The notes under the pieces were generated by a model. The model did no database searches, was not told the DNA's origin, and saw nothing but the letters and a program-made list of their open reading frames with translations. From Burkholderiaceae bacterium (lineage in GTDB: Bacteria; Pseudomonadota; Gammaproteobacteria; Burkholderiales; Burkholderiaceae_E), in the NCBI GenBank assembly GCA_016710525.1, contig JADJVQ010000148.1:1-32399 (forward strand): a stretch of 32,399 nucleotides of DNA, given 5' to 3'. Each line of letters begins with the position of its first letter. The stretch's first letter is position 1. The position numbers and the translations under genes are program-made. Below, piece after piece: positions 1-10,628 of the stretch.

Positions 1-456
1 CTGTTCTGGGCGTTTCGGCACCTGCAGGGACGCGAGGCCTGGCTGAGCGACGGGCCGTTCATCGAACGCTACAGCCCGCCGCTGGGGCCCGGCGTGGCCG
101 AACGCTTCGCGTGGTCGCGCGAGGTCAGCGACGATCAGGTGGCGCAGGCGCGCCGCCTGCAGCGCTCTGCCGCGCATCCGGATGACCAGCCTGCTCAAGG
201 CCGGGGCGGTGCTGATGCTGCCGACGATGCCGGACATCGCGCCGCGGCTGGACGAGGACGAACATTCGCTCGACCTGTATCGCAACCGGGCGATGCGGCT
301 GCTGTGCTGGGCCTCGCTGGCGGGGCTGCCCCAGGTGACGATTCCGCTGGCGCGCCGGCTCGGCGCGCCGCTGGGGCTGTCGCTGATCGGGCCAGCCGGC
401 TCCGACTTGTCCTTGGTGCGGCTGGCGGCCCGGGTCTGGGGCCGCTGGCGCCCTGA
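1..456 (+). CDS. Amidase (amidase-signature family), C-terminal part, frameshifted
   Basis: This is the 3' end of a gene that begins before the window. The first frame reads through about base 170 (LFWAFRHLQGREAWL, then SDDQVAQARRLQR). From about base 180 the homology continues one frame over: LLKAGAVLMLPTMPDIAPR, then YRNRAMRLLCWASLAGLPQV and APLGLSLIGPAGSD. That last block is typical of the C-terminal half of amidase-signature hydrolases, which split amides with a Ser-Ser-Lys triad located upstream of this fragment. The change of frame near base 170-180 is a single-base indel. The second frame has no stop for several hundred bases, so the natural end is probably the TGA at 454-456 reached after another indel. 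The substrate cannot be told from this part. An 18-base C run follows directly and separates it from the convergent next gene. Confidence 0.7.
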   Translation: MFWAFRHLQGREAWLSDGPFIERYSPPLGPGVAERFAWSREVSDDQVAQARRLQRSAAHPDDQPAQGRGGADAADDAGHRAAAGRGRTFARPVSQPGDAAAVLGLAGGAAPGDDSAGAPARRAAGAVADRASRLRLVLGAAGGPGLGPLAP

Positions 457-475
457 GCTTCAGGGCGCCGCGGGG

Positions 476-493
476 CCCCCCCCCCCCCCCCCC
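476..493. repeat. Poly-C tract of 18 bases between convergent genes
   Basis: Eighteen consecutive C residues lie between the end of the amidase gene and the stop codon (495 region) of the opposing sugar dehydrogenase. The tract is intergenic, so it changes no reading frame. Its length may be a sequencing or assembly artefact: other G/C runs in this window sit at frameshifts. No promoter or other function is visible in it. Confidence 0.9.
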
Positions 494-1654
494 TTAGGCA
501 GGTTCGACGCGCAGCACGGCGCCCTGGCTCTCGTCGGTCAGCAGGTACAGATGCCCATTGGGTCCCTGGCGCACGTCGCGCAGGCGCTCCCCCATCGATT
601 GCAGCACGCGCTGCTCGCCCACCACCCGTTCGCCCTCCAGGCTCAGGCGCGCGAGCAGCCGGAACTTCAGCGACCCGATCACCAGACTGCCGCGCCAGCC
701 CGGCAGCCGCGAGCTGGTCACGAACGCCATGCCGCTGGGCGCGATCGACGGCACCCAGACGTGCTGAGGCTGCTCCATGCCGGCCTTGGCCGAGCCTTCG
801 CCGATCTTCGCGCCCGAATAGTCCACGCCGTGCGTGATCACCGGCCATCCGTAGTTGCGTCCGGCCAGCGCGATATTGACTTCGTCGCCGCCCATCGCGC
901 CGTGCTCGTGCGCCCACAGCCGTCCGGTGCCCGGATGCAAGGCCGCGCCCTGCACGTTGCGATGGCCGAACGACCAGATGTCGGGCAGCGCGCGTGGTGT
1001 TCACGAACGGGTTGTCGGGCGGCACGGTGCCGTCTGCGCGCACGCGCACGATCTTGCCGAAATGGGTGCCCAGGTCCTGGACCTGGTCGCGCGCGTCGTA
1101 GCGGTCGCCCATCGTGATGAACAGGTGGCCGTCGCGCGTCAGCGCCAGCCGCGAGCCGAAGTGGTTTGTGCCGCCGCGGGCCTGTTTCTGGCGAAAGATC
1201 ACAGTCGTGTCGCGCAGGCCGTCATCGGCCAGGGTGGCGCGGGCGACCGCGGTGCGGGCGCCGCCGTCGGCCGGTTCGGCGAAGCTGAGGTAGACCTGCC
1301 GGTCGGTCTCGAACGAGGGGCTGAGCGCGACGTCGAGCAGGCCGCCCTGGCCGCGCGCCACGACCCGCGGCACGCCGGTCAGCGGCGCCGAGAGCCGGCC
1401 GTCGCGGCCGACCACCCGCAGCCGCCCGGCACGCTCGGTGACGAGCAGGCGGCCGTCGGGCAGAAACGCCAGGCCCCAGGGATGTTCGAGGCCGCGCGCC
1501 ACGTCCACGGCCTTGACCGCGACAGCGGGTTCGGCCGCCAGCGCGCCTGGCCTGCGGGTTGCCCGCCGGCCCGGGCCGACAGCGCCGCACCGGCGGCCGC
1601 GGCCGAACAGGCGGCGGCGCGGCGACGCGGCGGCACCGGGTTCTTCACCGGCTC
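494..1654 (-). CDS. PQQ-dependent sugar dehydrogenase (YliI/Asd family), frameshifted
   Basis: This is a periplasmic beta-propeller oxidoreductase of the glucose/sorbosone dehydrogenase family, which oxidises sugars with PQQ. The N-terminal blades (GLEHPWGLAFLPDGRLLVTE, GGLLDVALSPSF, GGTNHFGSRLAL, DLGTHFGKIVRVRADGTVPP) read in one frame down to about 1000. The C-terminal part (VQGAALHPGTGRLWAHEHGA, GGDEVNIALAGRNYGW, YLLTDESQGAVLRVEPA) reads in another from about 955. The break at about 990-1000 therefore looks like one indel. Upstream, a GTG at about 1654, overlapping the stop of the enoyl-CoA hydratase (GTGA), opens an Arg-rich and Ala-rich signal-like sequence (PRRRAAACSAAAAGAALSARA). That sequence joins the mature part only through a second indel near 1530. 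The start is therefore inferred. It is probably co-transcribed with the hydratase upstream. Confidence 0.75.
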
Positions 1655-2469
1655 TTCCTGCCGGCCAGCTGCCGGGTGAGCCGCTCGCGCAACTGCGGCG
1701 AGGTCATGCTGGCGCGGTTGGCCGCGCGCATCGTAAGTTCGTCGAAGCGGCCTTCGGCAATGTGATTGAGCTGGCGCTTCATGCTGCGCACGGCCGACGC
1801 CTCGGTCTGGCCGACTGCGACCAGGTACTCGCCGATGCGGGTGGCGAAATGCTCGGCCGCGACCACTTCGGTCAGAAAGCCGATGCGCAGCATCTCGTCG
1901 CACTCCATCGTCATGGCGGTCAGGAACAGCTTCTTGGCGGCCGACAGCCCCAGCCGGCTCACGTAGCGCCGCATGCCGCCGGCGTAGTAATGCAGGCCGA
2001 AGCGGGCTGCCGGCATGAACATGCGGCAGCCCGCCATGCCGATGCGCAGGTCGCAGGCCAATGCCAGGTCGGTGGCGCCGCCGTACACGCTGCCGTTGAG
2101 CGCCGCGATGGTGACGAAGGGCAGGGCTTCGAGCGCATCGAGCATGCGTTCGAGGCGGTCGTCGAGTTCGGACAGGATGGCGTCCAGCGTGTAGCCCGAG
2201 CTGAAGGTGCGCTCGCCGGTGCCGGTGATCACCAGCGCGCGGATCGTGGGGTCGGCCGCGAGTTGCGCGAACCACAGGGTCATCGCATCGATGTCGGCCG
2301 GGTCCAGCCGGTTGTGCTCGGCCAGGCGGTCCAGGCGCAGCTGCGCGATGCCCTCGTGGATCCGGATGCGCGGCGCGCCCGGATGGGGGGCCAGCGCGAT
2401 TTCGTCGGCGGGGCTGGCCGGCCAGATCGGCGCGGTCGCGGGGTGCGGGGAGTCGGTAGGGGCGGACAT
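1645..2469 (-). CDS. Enoyl-CoA hydratase/isomerase family protein
   Basis: An intact 274-residue member of the crotonase fold family. The region ITGTGERTFSSGYTLDAI matches the first oxyanion-hole segment. VTIAALNGSVYGGATDLALACDLRIG is the second, and carries the glycine pair that polarises the acyl-CoA thioester carbonyl. The YVSRLGLSAAKKLFLTA segment and a C-terminal helical trimerisation region follow. The usual first catalytic Glu in the GG.xxE position is replaced in GGATDLALA, so isomerase or thioesterase-like chemistry is possible and hydratase activity is not assured. The gene lies upstream of, and overlaps, the presumed start of the sugar dehydrogenase, and it diverges from ettA across a 143-base gap. 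No CoA substrate can be assigned. Confidence 0.85.
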   Translation of the reverse strand: MSAPTDSPHPATAPIWPASPADEIALAPHPGAPRIRIHEGIAQLRLDRLAEHNRLDPADIDAMTLWFAQLAADPTIRALVITGTGERTFSSGYTLDAILSELDDRLERMLDALEALPFVTIAALNGSVYGGATDLALACDLRIGMAGCRMFMPAARFGLHYYAGGMRRYVSRLGLSAAKKLFLTAMTMECDEMLRIGFLTEVVAAEHFATRIGEYLVAVGQTEASAVRSMKRQLNHIAEGRFDELTMRAANRASMTSPQLRERLTRQLAGRKSR

Positions 2470-2612
2470 TCGGCTACTTTAATGGGGAAGTGGCGTCCGC
2501 GGGCTTGAAACCAGCCGGTGCCCTGCCCATTTACCCGGTAAGCTAATGGGTTTCGCTTCTCCCCCATCCAATTCCAACGCGGGCACCCATTGCCCGCCAA
2601 AGTGCGTCCACT
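2470..2612. promoter_or_regulatory. Divergent intergenic region, hydratase / ettA
   Basis: This 143-base gap separates the starts of two divergent genes and must hold both promoters. No strong -35/-10 pair or classical Shine-Dalgarno sequence is evident in front of ettA. The assignment rests on position only. Confidence 0.4.
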
Positions 2613-4275
<1,663 letters not shown>

Positions 4276-4337
4276 GACGGCGGGCGGAGCCGGATCTCGC
4301 GGATGCGATCCGGGTTCGACGGTGCCCCGTGGGCCTC

Positions 4338-4362
4338 ACGCGGGCGCATGGCGCGCCCGCGT
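4338..4362. terminator. Hairpin, perfect 10-bp stem, between convergent genes
   Basis: ACGCGGGCGC at 4338-4347 pairs perfectly with GCGCCCGCGT at 4353-4362 around a five-base loop, just downstream of ettA and facing the opposing membrane-protein gene. There is no real T tract (TGCTGCTTTA follows), so an intrinsic terminator is plausible but not certain. It could serve both strands. Confidence 0.55.
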
Positions 4363-4394
4363 TGCTGCTTTACCGCCCGCGTCGCTGCTTTACT
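4355..4394. repeat. Two tandem 20-bp direct repeats at the 3' end of the small membrane-protein gene
   Basis: GCCCGCGTTGCTGCTTTACC (4355-4374) is followed at once by a second copy (4375-4394) with two substitutions. The second copy contains the stop codon of the minus-strand gene, so this looks like a small tandem duplication over its end. The first copy overlaps the right arm of the hairpin at 4338-4362. Confidence 0.85.
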
Positions 4395-4797
4395 CCACTT
4401 CTGCCCGGTTTTGGGCGGCCCGGATGTCGGCAATCATGCGCGGGTCGTGGCGCGCGGCCTCCAGAAACGCCTGCTCGGCATGGGACTGAGCCAGACGACC
4501 GCTGAAGCGGCGGGCCGCATGCACCAGCGAGTAGGCGATCCGGGCCGAGGTCCGCGCGAACGCCAGCGCGGCAAGAGCGCCCAGTGCCCAGGTGGCCAGC
4601 CACTCGCCGGTGAAGCCATCGGGCATGGCGTCGGCGAACTGGCGCGAAGCCACCGCGACGACCGCGGTGACGATGCCGGTGAGCACGATCAGGGGAACGG
4701 TGCGCAGGCTGCGGGTCGGTCCAACCGCGTGCGTCAGCACCCGGGTTCCCTCGAGCACCCGCTCGAGCCCGTCATGGGTAGTTGAATACGACGACAT
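4390..4797 (-). CDS. Small membrane protein of unknown function
   Basis: I do not recognise this protein. From the ATG at 4797 it has 135 residues: a hydrophilic N-terminus (MSSYSTTHDGLERVLEGTR), then hydrophobic segments near residues 35-55 (VPLIVLTGIVTAVVAVAS) and 67-82 (WLATWALGALAALAFAR), then an Ala/Arg/Glu-rich helical tail (QSHAEQAFLEAARHDPRMIA). This suggests two membrane helices with a cytoplasmic tail. An upstream in-frame ATG at 4818 would add seven residues, but the AAGGAGTG sequence just before 4797 is a good ribosome binding site (GGAG spaced several bases from ATG), so I prefer 4797. It diverges from a broken LysR-type regulator. A 31-bp inverted repeat between them may be its operator. 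Confidence 0.7.
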   Translation of the reverse strand: MSSYSTTHDGLERVLEGTRVLTHAVGPTRSLRTVPLIVLTGIVTAVVAVASRQFADAMPDGFTGEWLATWALGALAALAFARTSARIAYSLVHAARRFSGRLAQSHAEQAFLEAARHDPRMIADIRAAQNRAEVE

Positions 4798-4883
4798 GAA
4801 GCACTCCTTGAACATCACGGGGCGGCGAGAGGCAACCCCTATGCATTCAATTTGCGGCAGTGCAACAATAAATTCAAGCGAAC

Positions 4884-4914
4884 ATTCCGAATATCAAGTA
4901 TTAGTATTGGGAAT
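4884..4914. promoter_or_regulatory. Operator-like inverted repeat (10-11-10) in the divergent region
   Basis: ATTCCGAATA (4884-4893) and TATTGGGAAT (4905-4914) are inverted repeats matching at nine of ten positions, separated by 11 bases. The stretch is strikingly AT-rich for this genome. It lies between the start of the membrane protein gene (4797) and the remnant of a LysR-type regulator (about 4936). Spaced dyads containing T-N11-A are the usual LysR-type binding site and usually lie in such divergent gaps, so this is probably the operator of the broken regulator. That link is inference from position and form. Confidence 0.6.
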
Positions 4915-4935
4915 AGTAGAAGCCTGGGAGTTTTG

Positions 4936-5898
4936 ATGAACTCCCGAACCTCGATCTGAATCTGCTGCGGGTTTTCGATGCCGATGGCCGAGCGCAACTC
5001 ACCCGAGCGGCCAGTTCGCTGGCACGACCCAGTCGGCCGTCAGCCAGTCGCTGCGCCGCCTGCGCGATGCGCCGGGCGATGAACCGCTGATCCGGGCCTG
5101 ACACGGCGTCGAGCCGACTGCCCAGGTTTTGAATATCTGGCCAGCGATCCGTGAAGCCCTGAATCGCTTCAGGCTGTGCTGAGGCCCACTTCCTTTGATC
5201 CTTCCGGTGGCGGAGCGCAGCTTCGTCCCGCCACGGCGGACGCCACCGCCACCCTGCTGATTCCGCCGCTGATCCGCTCGGTCGAACGCCAGGTGCCGGC
5301 GTGCCGCTAAGCGTGCCGCCGCTTACCACTCGCGATCCGCGGGCCGCTCGAGACCGACGAACTCGACGCCACGATCGGCCATTTTCCGGTGGTGATGGCG
5401 GAAATTGCGCAGCGCAGCATGCAAGAGACCAGCCCGCCGTCGGTCGGTTACGAACGGTTGGACGATGGCGCTACGTTTGCGTGATGCGCCGGCCATCCGC
5501 TGGCGGGCAGAACTCACCCTGACCGGTATTGCGACGCCCATCACCTGCTGGTGAGTTTTCCGGCCGGCCTTCGGCTTCGTCGACCAGGCGCTGGCTCGAT
5601 CAAGCGCCAGAGGCGCATCGTGCCGGACCGTCAACCAGTTCTTCACCGCCGGCCAGGTCGTGGCTAACCCGATCTGCTGACGGTGCTGCCCGAGCGATTC
5701 GTCCCCTCGACCGGCATCGCCGACGAGCTGGCCATCCGGCCTCTGCCATTCGACGTGCCGATCGTGCATGTCGACCTCGTCTGGCACCGCCGGCACCAGG
5801 CGCACGCGGCCCACCAGTGGCTGCGCCAGCAGATCGCGGCCGCCGCCGTACAGGCCTTCGAGCATCCGCGAGCCGAGCGCCCGGTCGTCGCCATCTGA
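4936..5898 (+). pseudogene. LysR-type transcriptional regulator, heavily disrupted
   Basis: Pieces of one LysR-type protein follow each other in changing frames. They are LPNLDLNLLRVFDA near 4945, TTQSAVSQSLRRLRDA (the winged-helix recognition region) near 5030, VEPTAQVLNIWPAIREALNR near 5110, and TDELDATIGHFPVVMAEIAQ near 5355. The last is the C-terminal effector-domain end LLTVLPERFVPSTGIADELA, then WHRRHQAHAAHQWLRQQI, running to the TGA at 5896-5898. In-frame stops occur between them (after the HTH near 5100, near 5180, near 5310 and near 5480), and even the start ATG is out of frame with the first block. At least five indels are needed to restore it. This is either true decay or a stretch of very poor sequence. 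The order and spacing of the parts fit a normal regulator of about 300 residues. It faces the convergent histidine kinase gene. Confidence 0.8.
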
Positions 5899-8759
5899 CC
5901 CGCCCGACGCAGGTTTGCCAACCGGCGGCCGCCGAGCGTCCGGACGGGCGTGGCCGGCCAGCAGCCGGTCGAGATCGCTCAGGAATCGCGTCACATCGAT
6001 GGGCTTGGTCCAGTAGTCGATGAAGCCCTTGGCCCTGATCTCCTCGATGCGCGCCGCGGTGGCATCGGCCGACAGAGCGACGCACCGCATGGAAGCGGTC
6101 GGGCGGGCGCGCCGCAGGCGCTCGAAGACACTGAGCCCGTCGATGTCGGGCAGACTCAGATCGAGCAGCACCAGGTCGGGCCGGCGTTCGCGGGCGATGG
6201 CCAGGCCGCTGATGCCGTCGCTGGCGACCAGCAGGCTCAGCGCGGGGCGCAGCTCGAAGATGCCCCTGACCAGGGCGACGTTCGAGGGGTTGTCCTCGAT
6301 GTAAAGCACGCAGGCCGTGTGCCCCGCCGGACGCGTGCGTTCGGGCGTGTCGGATCACCAGTCCGATTCCCAGGCCCTCGATCTTGCTGTGCTCCGCGCC
6401 CAGCCGGTTGAAGGGTTCGAACAGGTGCGCGGCCTGCTCGGCATCGATGCCCTGCCCTCGTCGCGCACCCGCAGCCAGACCCGGCCTACAGGCGCATCGG
6501 CTTGGTCATCCTCGCCCGGCGCGCAGAGGGCGCAGGGCCGGGGGGGGGCGGGGGCGGGCGGGCGTCGGCGGTTTTTCGCGGCCGGTTTCGCGGCCGATCG
6601 TGATCCATACGCGGCCGGCCGGCCGGTTGTATTTGATCGCGTTGCCCAGCAGGTTGGCAAGCACCCGCCGCAGACGCGTGATGTCGGCCCGCACCCAGAG
6701 GGACGAACCGGAGGCGCCGCGAACTCGAGTGCGACCTGCAGTGCTGGGTGGCCATCGGCGCCAGCAGTGCCATGCATTCGCGCACTTCATCGTGCAGCGG
6801 CACGCTGGCCATGTTCAGCACCAGGCGCCCGGACTCGATGCGGGCCAGGTCGAGTATTTCGTTGATCATGTCGAGCAGATGCCAGCCGGCACGTTCGATG
6901 TTGCCCATGGTCTCGCGTTGGCCCGCGGACAGCGGCTCGCGCTGATTGCGCAGCATCAGCTGGGTGAAGCCGAGCATGGCGTTCAGCGGCGTGCGCAGTT
7001 CATGGCTCATGCGCGACAGGAACTCCGTCTTGGCCTGGCTGGCCACTTCGGCAGCCAGCCGGCCGCGCTCGCTTTGTTCGTAACGCAGCCGGTCGGTCAC
7101 GTCGGCCAGCGCGCCGACCGCGCGCACCGCGCGGCCGTCGGCGTCGCGGTGCATGCTCAGGTAGAACTGCACGTCGCGTACCGCCCCGTCAGGGCGCCGG
7201 ATCCGGCAGACCATCGACCCCTGGCTGGTCGGCCCCGAGAGGAGGTGCCGATAGAACTCGCTGACGCGGGCCCGATCGTCCTCATGGGTGTTGGCCAGGC
7301 CCAGGTTGGCCGGGTCGCCGCGTTCGTGTTCGAAGTGTTCGCGGCTGATGCCCAGGATCTCGAGACTCTTGGCGTTGCTCTCGCGGGTCCCGGCGACCAG
7401 GTCCCATTCGAACACGCCGATGCCTGCGATCCGGGTGGCGATGTCCAGCCGCTCAGCCAGCGCCTGGCGCTGCACCTCGGCCTGGATCCGTTCGGTGATG
7501 TTCTCGATGACGGCGATGTGCGAGGTGACGGCTTCATCGGGGGCCCACATCGGCGAGATCGTCACCTGCGCCCAGATGTAGCTGCCGTCGCGCCGGCGCA
7601 GCCGCTTGGCCATCGCGAACGACCGGATCTCGCCGCGCTTGAGCCGCTCCATCTGCATCAGGTCGGCGGCGATGTCGTCAGGGTGGGTCAGCGTGCGGAC
7701 GTCGACCGGGGTGATGTCGGCGGTCGAATATCCCAGCAGTTCGTTGTACTTCCGGTTGGTGCGCCGCAGCTGCAGGGTGTGCGAGTCGGTCAGCGCGACG
7801 CCCACTCCGGCCTGCTCGAAGATCGCCCGCAGGGTGTCTTCGCTCTCGCGCAGCGTGCGCTCGGCCTGCAGCTGCGCGGTCAGGTCGCGGGCCATCGTCA
7901 GGCCGGCCGGGCGGCCATCGAACAGGATGCGCTTGCCCAGTACGTCGACTTTGAACGCTTCGCCGTTGCGCCGCTGATGCACCCAGTGGCCGGCGCTGAT
8001 GAAACCGGGCGCCTGCGCAACCACCTGCGTCACCCACTCGCGGATCCGCGGCCTGTCCTCGGGCGGACGGACATCGAGCATGGTGAGCTGCAGGAACTCC
8101 TCGCGGGTGTATCCGTACCGGTCCAGGGCGACCTGGTTGACGGCCAGGAATTGCAACGTTTCGAGGTCGTAGACCCATAGCGCTTCGGGATTCGAATCGA
8201 ACAGGGCACGGTACAGCGCTTCGCTCTGGCGCAGGAGCTCTTCGGCCTGCCGCGAGCGGGTGGCGTCGGTGTGGGTGCCCACCAGGCGGTCGGGCCGGCC
8301 GTCGGCACCGTGGCTGACCGCAATGCCGAAGTCCTCGATCCACTTGTAGCTGCCATCCTTGCAGCGCAGCCGATACTGCGTCAGATAGGCCGGGCTGCGA
8401 CCGCTGACCAGCGCGCCGAATTCGCGTCGGGCCCGACGGGCGTCTTCAGGGTGCAGGCGGTCCAGCCATTCTTCGGCGGTGCCGCCGATCTCATCGTTGG
8501 CATAGCCGAGCATCGCTTTCCAGCGGCTGGAGTATCGGGCCTGTTCGGTCCGGACGTCCCACTCCCAGACTCCGGCGCCGGCGCTTTCGAGCAGCCGGTT
8601 CCAGCGCGACTCGGATGCCAGCCGCTCCTGCTTTTCGTGCGAAACCGAGCGGCGCGCGAGCGCGAGCGAGCGCAGCGCCCAGGCCAGCGCGGCAGCCAGC
8701 GCCGCTGCTGCCAGCAGCGCGGCGCCTGCCAGCAGCGTGGCGTCGCTTACGCCCCCCAT
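5890..8759 (-). CDS. Hybrid sensor histidine kinase with four PAS domains and a receiver, frameshifted
   Basis: The first 690 or so residues read cleanly. There is one membrane helix (about 7-32), then four PAS domains at about 52-175, 180-300, 303-430 and 434-560, with PAC signatures such as YRLRCKDGSYKWIED and RRRDGSYIWAQVTISP. The HisKA domain has FLSRMSHELRTPLNAMLGF, with the phospho-acceptor His at about 586. Near 6740 the frame slips. The N box (VLANLLGNAIKYN), a G-rich region at 6541-6560, a G1 box (VRDEG) with another slip, and GLGIGLVI follow in different frames. A receiver domain then reads from about 6309 (VLYIEDN; DLVLLDLSLPDIDG with the phospho-Asp; YWTKPID with the Lys). Only about 20 codons separate GLGIGLVI from the receiver, so the last ATPase motif (G2) is missing. 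The 3' end is uncertain and meets the LysR remnant. The gene is 22 bases behind the ABC substrate-binding gene, so it is probably in that operon. Confidence 0.75.
6541..6564. repeat. G-rich homopolymer tract inside the kinase gene
   Basis: A near-pure G run (eight Gs, then GGGGG and GGG blocks separated by single Cs) lies in the ATP-binding part of the histidine kinase, where the reading frame is lost. It is the most likely site of at least one indel error. On the coding strand it gives an implausible Pro-rich stretch. Confidence 0.75.
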
Positions 8760-8781
8760 CGGCCCAGCCCGTGCGGCCTGC

Positions 8782-9791
8782 TCACTTGCGCAGGTTCTTG
8801 CCGACCGACTGATTGACGAAGTCGTAGGTCGCGACCTTCTTCAGGTCGACATCGCCGGGCTTGTACAAACCGGCCTTGACCATCTTGTCGAAGAAGTCGC
8901 GCACCCGGGCCTCGCTCATTGCGCCGATGCCACGTTCGAGGGCCTCGCCGGAGTCGACGATGCCCTGCTGCTTCATCAGGCCACCGAGCGCCTGGATCTC
9001 GTCATCGGTGAGTTCGGGGTTCTTGCGCATCATCGCGCTGGCCGCGCTGCGGTCGGCGTACAGATAGTTGTACCAGCCGCGGATCGACGCGTCGACGAAT
9101 CGCCGGACCAGGTCGGGCTGGTTGCGGACCATGTCGGCACGCGCTTCGATCAGCGTCGAATAGGTCGAGAATCCATGGTCGGCCAGCAGGTGCACCACCG
9201 GCTTGAATTTGCCCTGGTTCTCGATGTAGATCGGTTCGGCGACCGAGTAGCCCTGCTGCACCGCCGTCTTGCTGGCGAGGAACGGCGACAGGTTGTAGTT
9301 ATAGGGCTTGAGCTGTTCGTCCTTGAAGCCGGCTGCACCTGAGCCACTGCCACCAGGTGAACTGCCCGTCCTTGGCGATCAGTACGGTGGGCGCCTTGGC
9401 CAGAGCCGAGAAGTTCTCGTATCCCTGCCCGGGATGGGCGATCAGCGCCTGCGGATCTTTCTGAACATCGCGGCCACGACCATCGTGGGCACGCCGTTCT
9501 TGACGTTATCGAACGAGTGCAGCAGGTTGCCGGTCATCAGGAACTGGATCTTGCCTGCCGGCAGCAGCGGCCGATTGTTGACCTGGGGCCCGCCCTGCTG
9601 GATGGTCACCGCCAGACCCGCACGGGCATAGGTGCCGTCGGCCAGCGCCTGGTAGAAGCCGCCGTGCGCGGCCTGCGCCTTCCAGTTGGTGGCGAACACC
9701 ACCTTGTCCTGGCCTGCGCGGCCGTGCCGGCGAACGCGGCCATCGCGAGCAGACCGGGCAAGCCCTGGCGTGTCGTGATGTGCGTCGTCAT
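8782..9791 (-). CDS. ABC transporter substrate-binding protein, NitT/TauT (NMT1/THI5-like) type, frameshifted
   Basis: This is a periplasmic binding protein for the ABC importer encoded just upstream. The pieces in order are: signal peptide MTTHITTRQGLPGLLAMAAFAGTAAQA from 9791; after a slip near 9712, DKVVFATNWKAQAAHGGFYQ and GGPQVNNRPLLPAGKIQFLM; after a slip near 9455, ALIAHPGQGYENFSALAKAP and VLIAKDGQFTWWQWL; after a slip near 9330, KDEQLKPYNYNLSPFLASKT, then VAEPIYIENQGKFKPVVHLL to the end VNQSVGKNLRK. The mature fold with WKAQ.AHGGFYQA near the N-terminus is typical of the NMT1/THI5-like branch, which binds pyrimidine precursors, sulfonates, nitrate or aromatic acids. The ligand is not determined. 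Three single-base indels are needed, and all parts are present, so error is likelier than decay. Confidence 0.85.
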
Positions 9792-9856
9792 GAATCCCTC
9801 CTGGAGATGGTCTTATCGCCAGCCGGGGACTGCCACTGTTCGGCTTGGCGGGCCGT

Positions 9857-10615
9857 TCATTGTTCCGAATCATGCCAGCGACCCAGCAGCCAGTGCGAAA
9901 GCTGGCTGAACACCGCAAAGATCGCCACACCGGTCAGCGAGACCAGCACCAGCGCCGCGAACATCTTGGGCGTTTCGGTCCGAAAGCTCGCCTCCAGGAT
10001 GCGCGAGGCCAGGCCGGTCTCGCGGCCCGCCGCGCCGGCGGTGAACTCGGCGACCACCGCGCCGATCAGCGACAGCCCGCCGGCGATCTTCAAACCCCCC
10101 AGGAAGTACGGCGCCGCCGAGGGCGCCAGCAGCAGCCGCAGGCGCTGCCAGCGTGTCGCGCCATACAGCGTGAACAGATCACGCAGGTGGACGTCGGCCG
10201 AACGCAGCCCGATCAGCGTGTTCGACAGGATCGGGAAGAACGCGACGATCCAGGCGCACAGCAGCAGCGCCGCGGTCGTGCTCTCGACGTAGATGAGGAT
10301 CAGCGGCGCGATGGCCACGATCGGGGTGACCTGGAGCACGATCGCAAACGGCAGGAACGAACGCTCGACCCATGACGACAGGACGAACAGGCCGGCCAGA
10401 CCGATCCCGCTGATCACCGACAGCGCGAGGGCGCCGAAGGTGATGCGCACCGTGTACCACCAGGCGGGCGCCAGCGAGTCGAAGTTCTGGCCCAGCGTGC
10501 TCAGGATCAGACTGGGCGCCGGCAGGATGTAGTGGGGCACCTGCGCGATGCGGACCAGGGCTTCCCAGCCGGCGATCGCCGCGATGAAGACCAGCCAGGG
10601 CAGCAGGCGGACCAT
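9857..10615 (-). CDS. ABC transporter permease, NitT/TauT family
   Basis: An intact 252-residue inner-membrane permease of the BPD_transp_1 type. It begins with a membrane helix (LLPWLVFIAAIAGWEALVRI), followed by the family hallmark HYILPAPSLILSTL. The hydrophobic helices continue with ALALSVISGIGLAGLFVLS, LPFAIVLQVTPIVAIAPLIL and LLLCAWIVAFFPILSNTLIG. The cytoplasmic coupling loop (EAA-like motif, LYGATRWQRLRLLLAPSAAP) contacts the ATPase. It lies 13 bases after the ATPase gene and 65 bases before the binding protein gene, giving the order ATPase-permease-binding protein. The substrate is probably a small organic or sulfonate anion, from family only. Confidence 0.9.
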   Translation of the reverse strand: MVRLLPWLVFIAAIAGWEALVRIAQVPHYILPAPSLILSTLGQNFDSLAPAWWYTVRITFGALALSVISGIGLAGLFVLSSWVERSFLPFAIVLQVTPIVAIAPLILIYVESTTAALLLCAWIVAFFPILSNTLIGLRSADVHLRDLFTLYGATRWQRLRLLLAPSAAPYFLGGLKIAGGLSLIGAVVAEFTAGAAGRETGLASRILEASFRTETPKMFAALVLVSLTGVAIFAVFSQLSHWLLGRWHDSEQ

Positions 10616-10628
10616 GATCGGCGGGCGC

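Noticed and set aside
476..493. Poly-C tract as a phase-variation switch
   Set aside because: It lies between the 3' ends of convergent genes, so slippage would not alter a promoter or a start; artefact is simpler.
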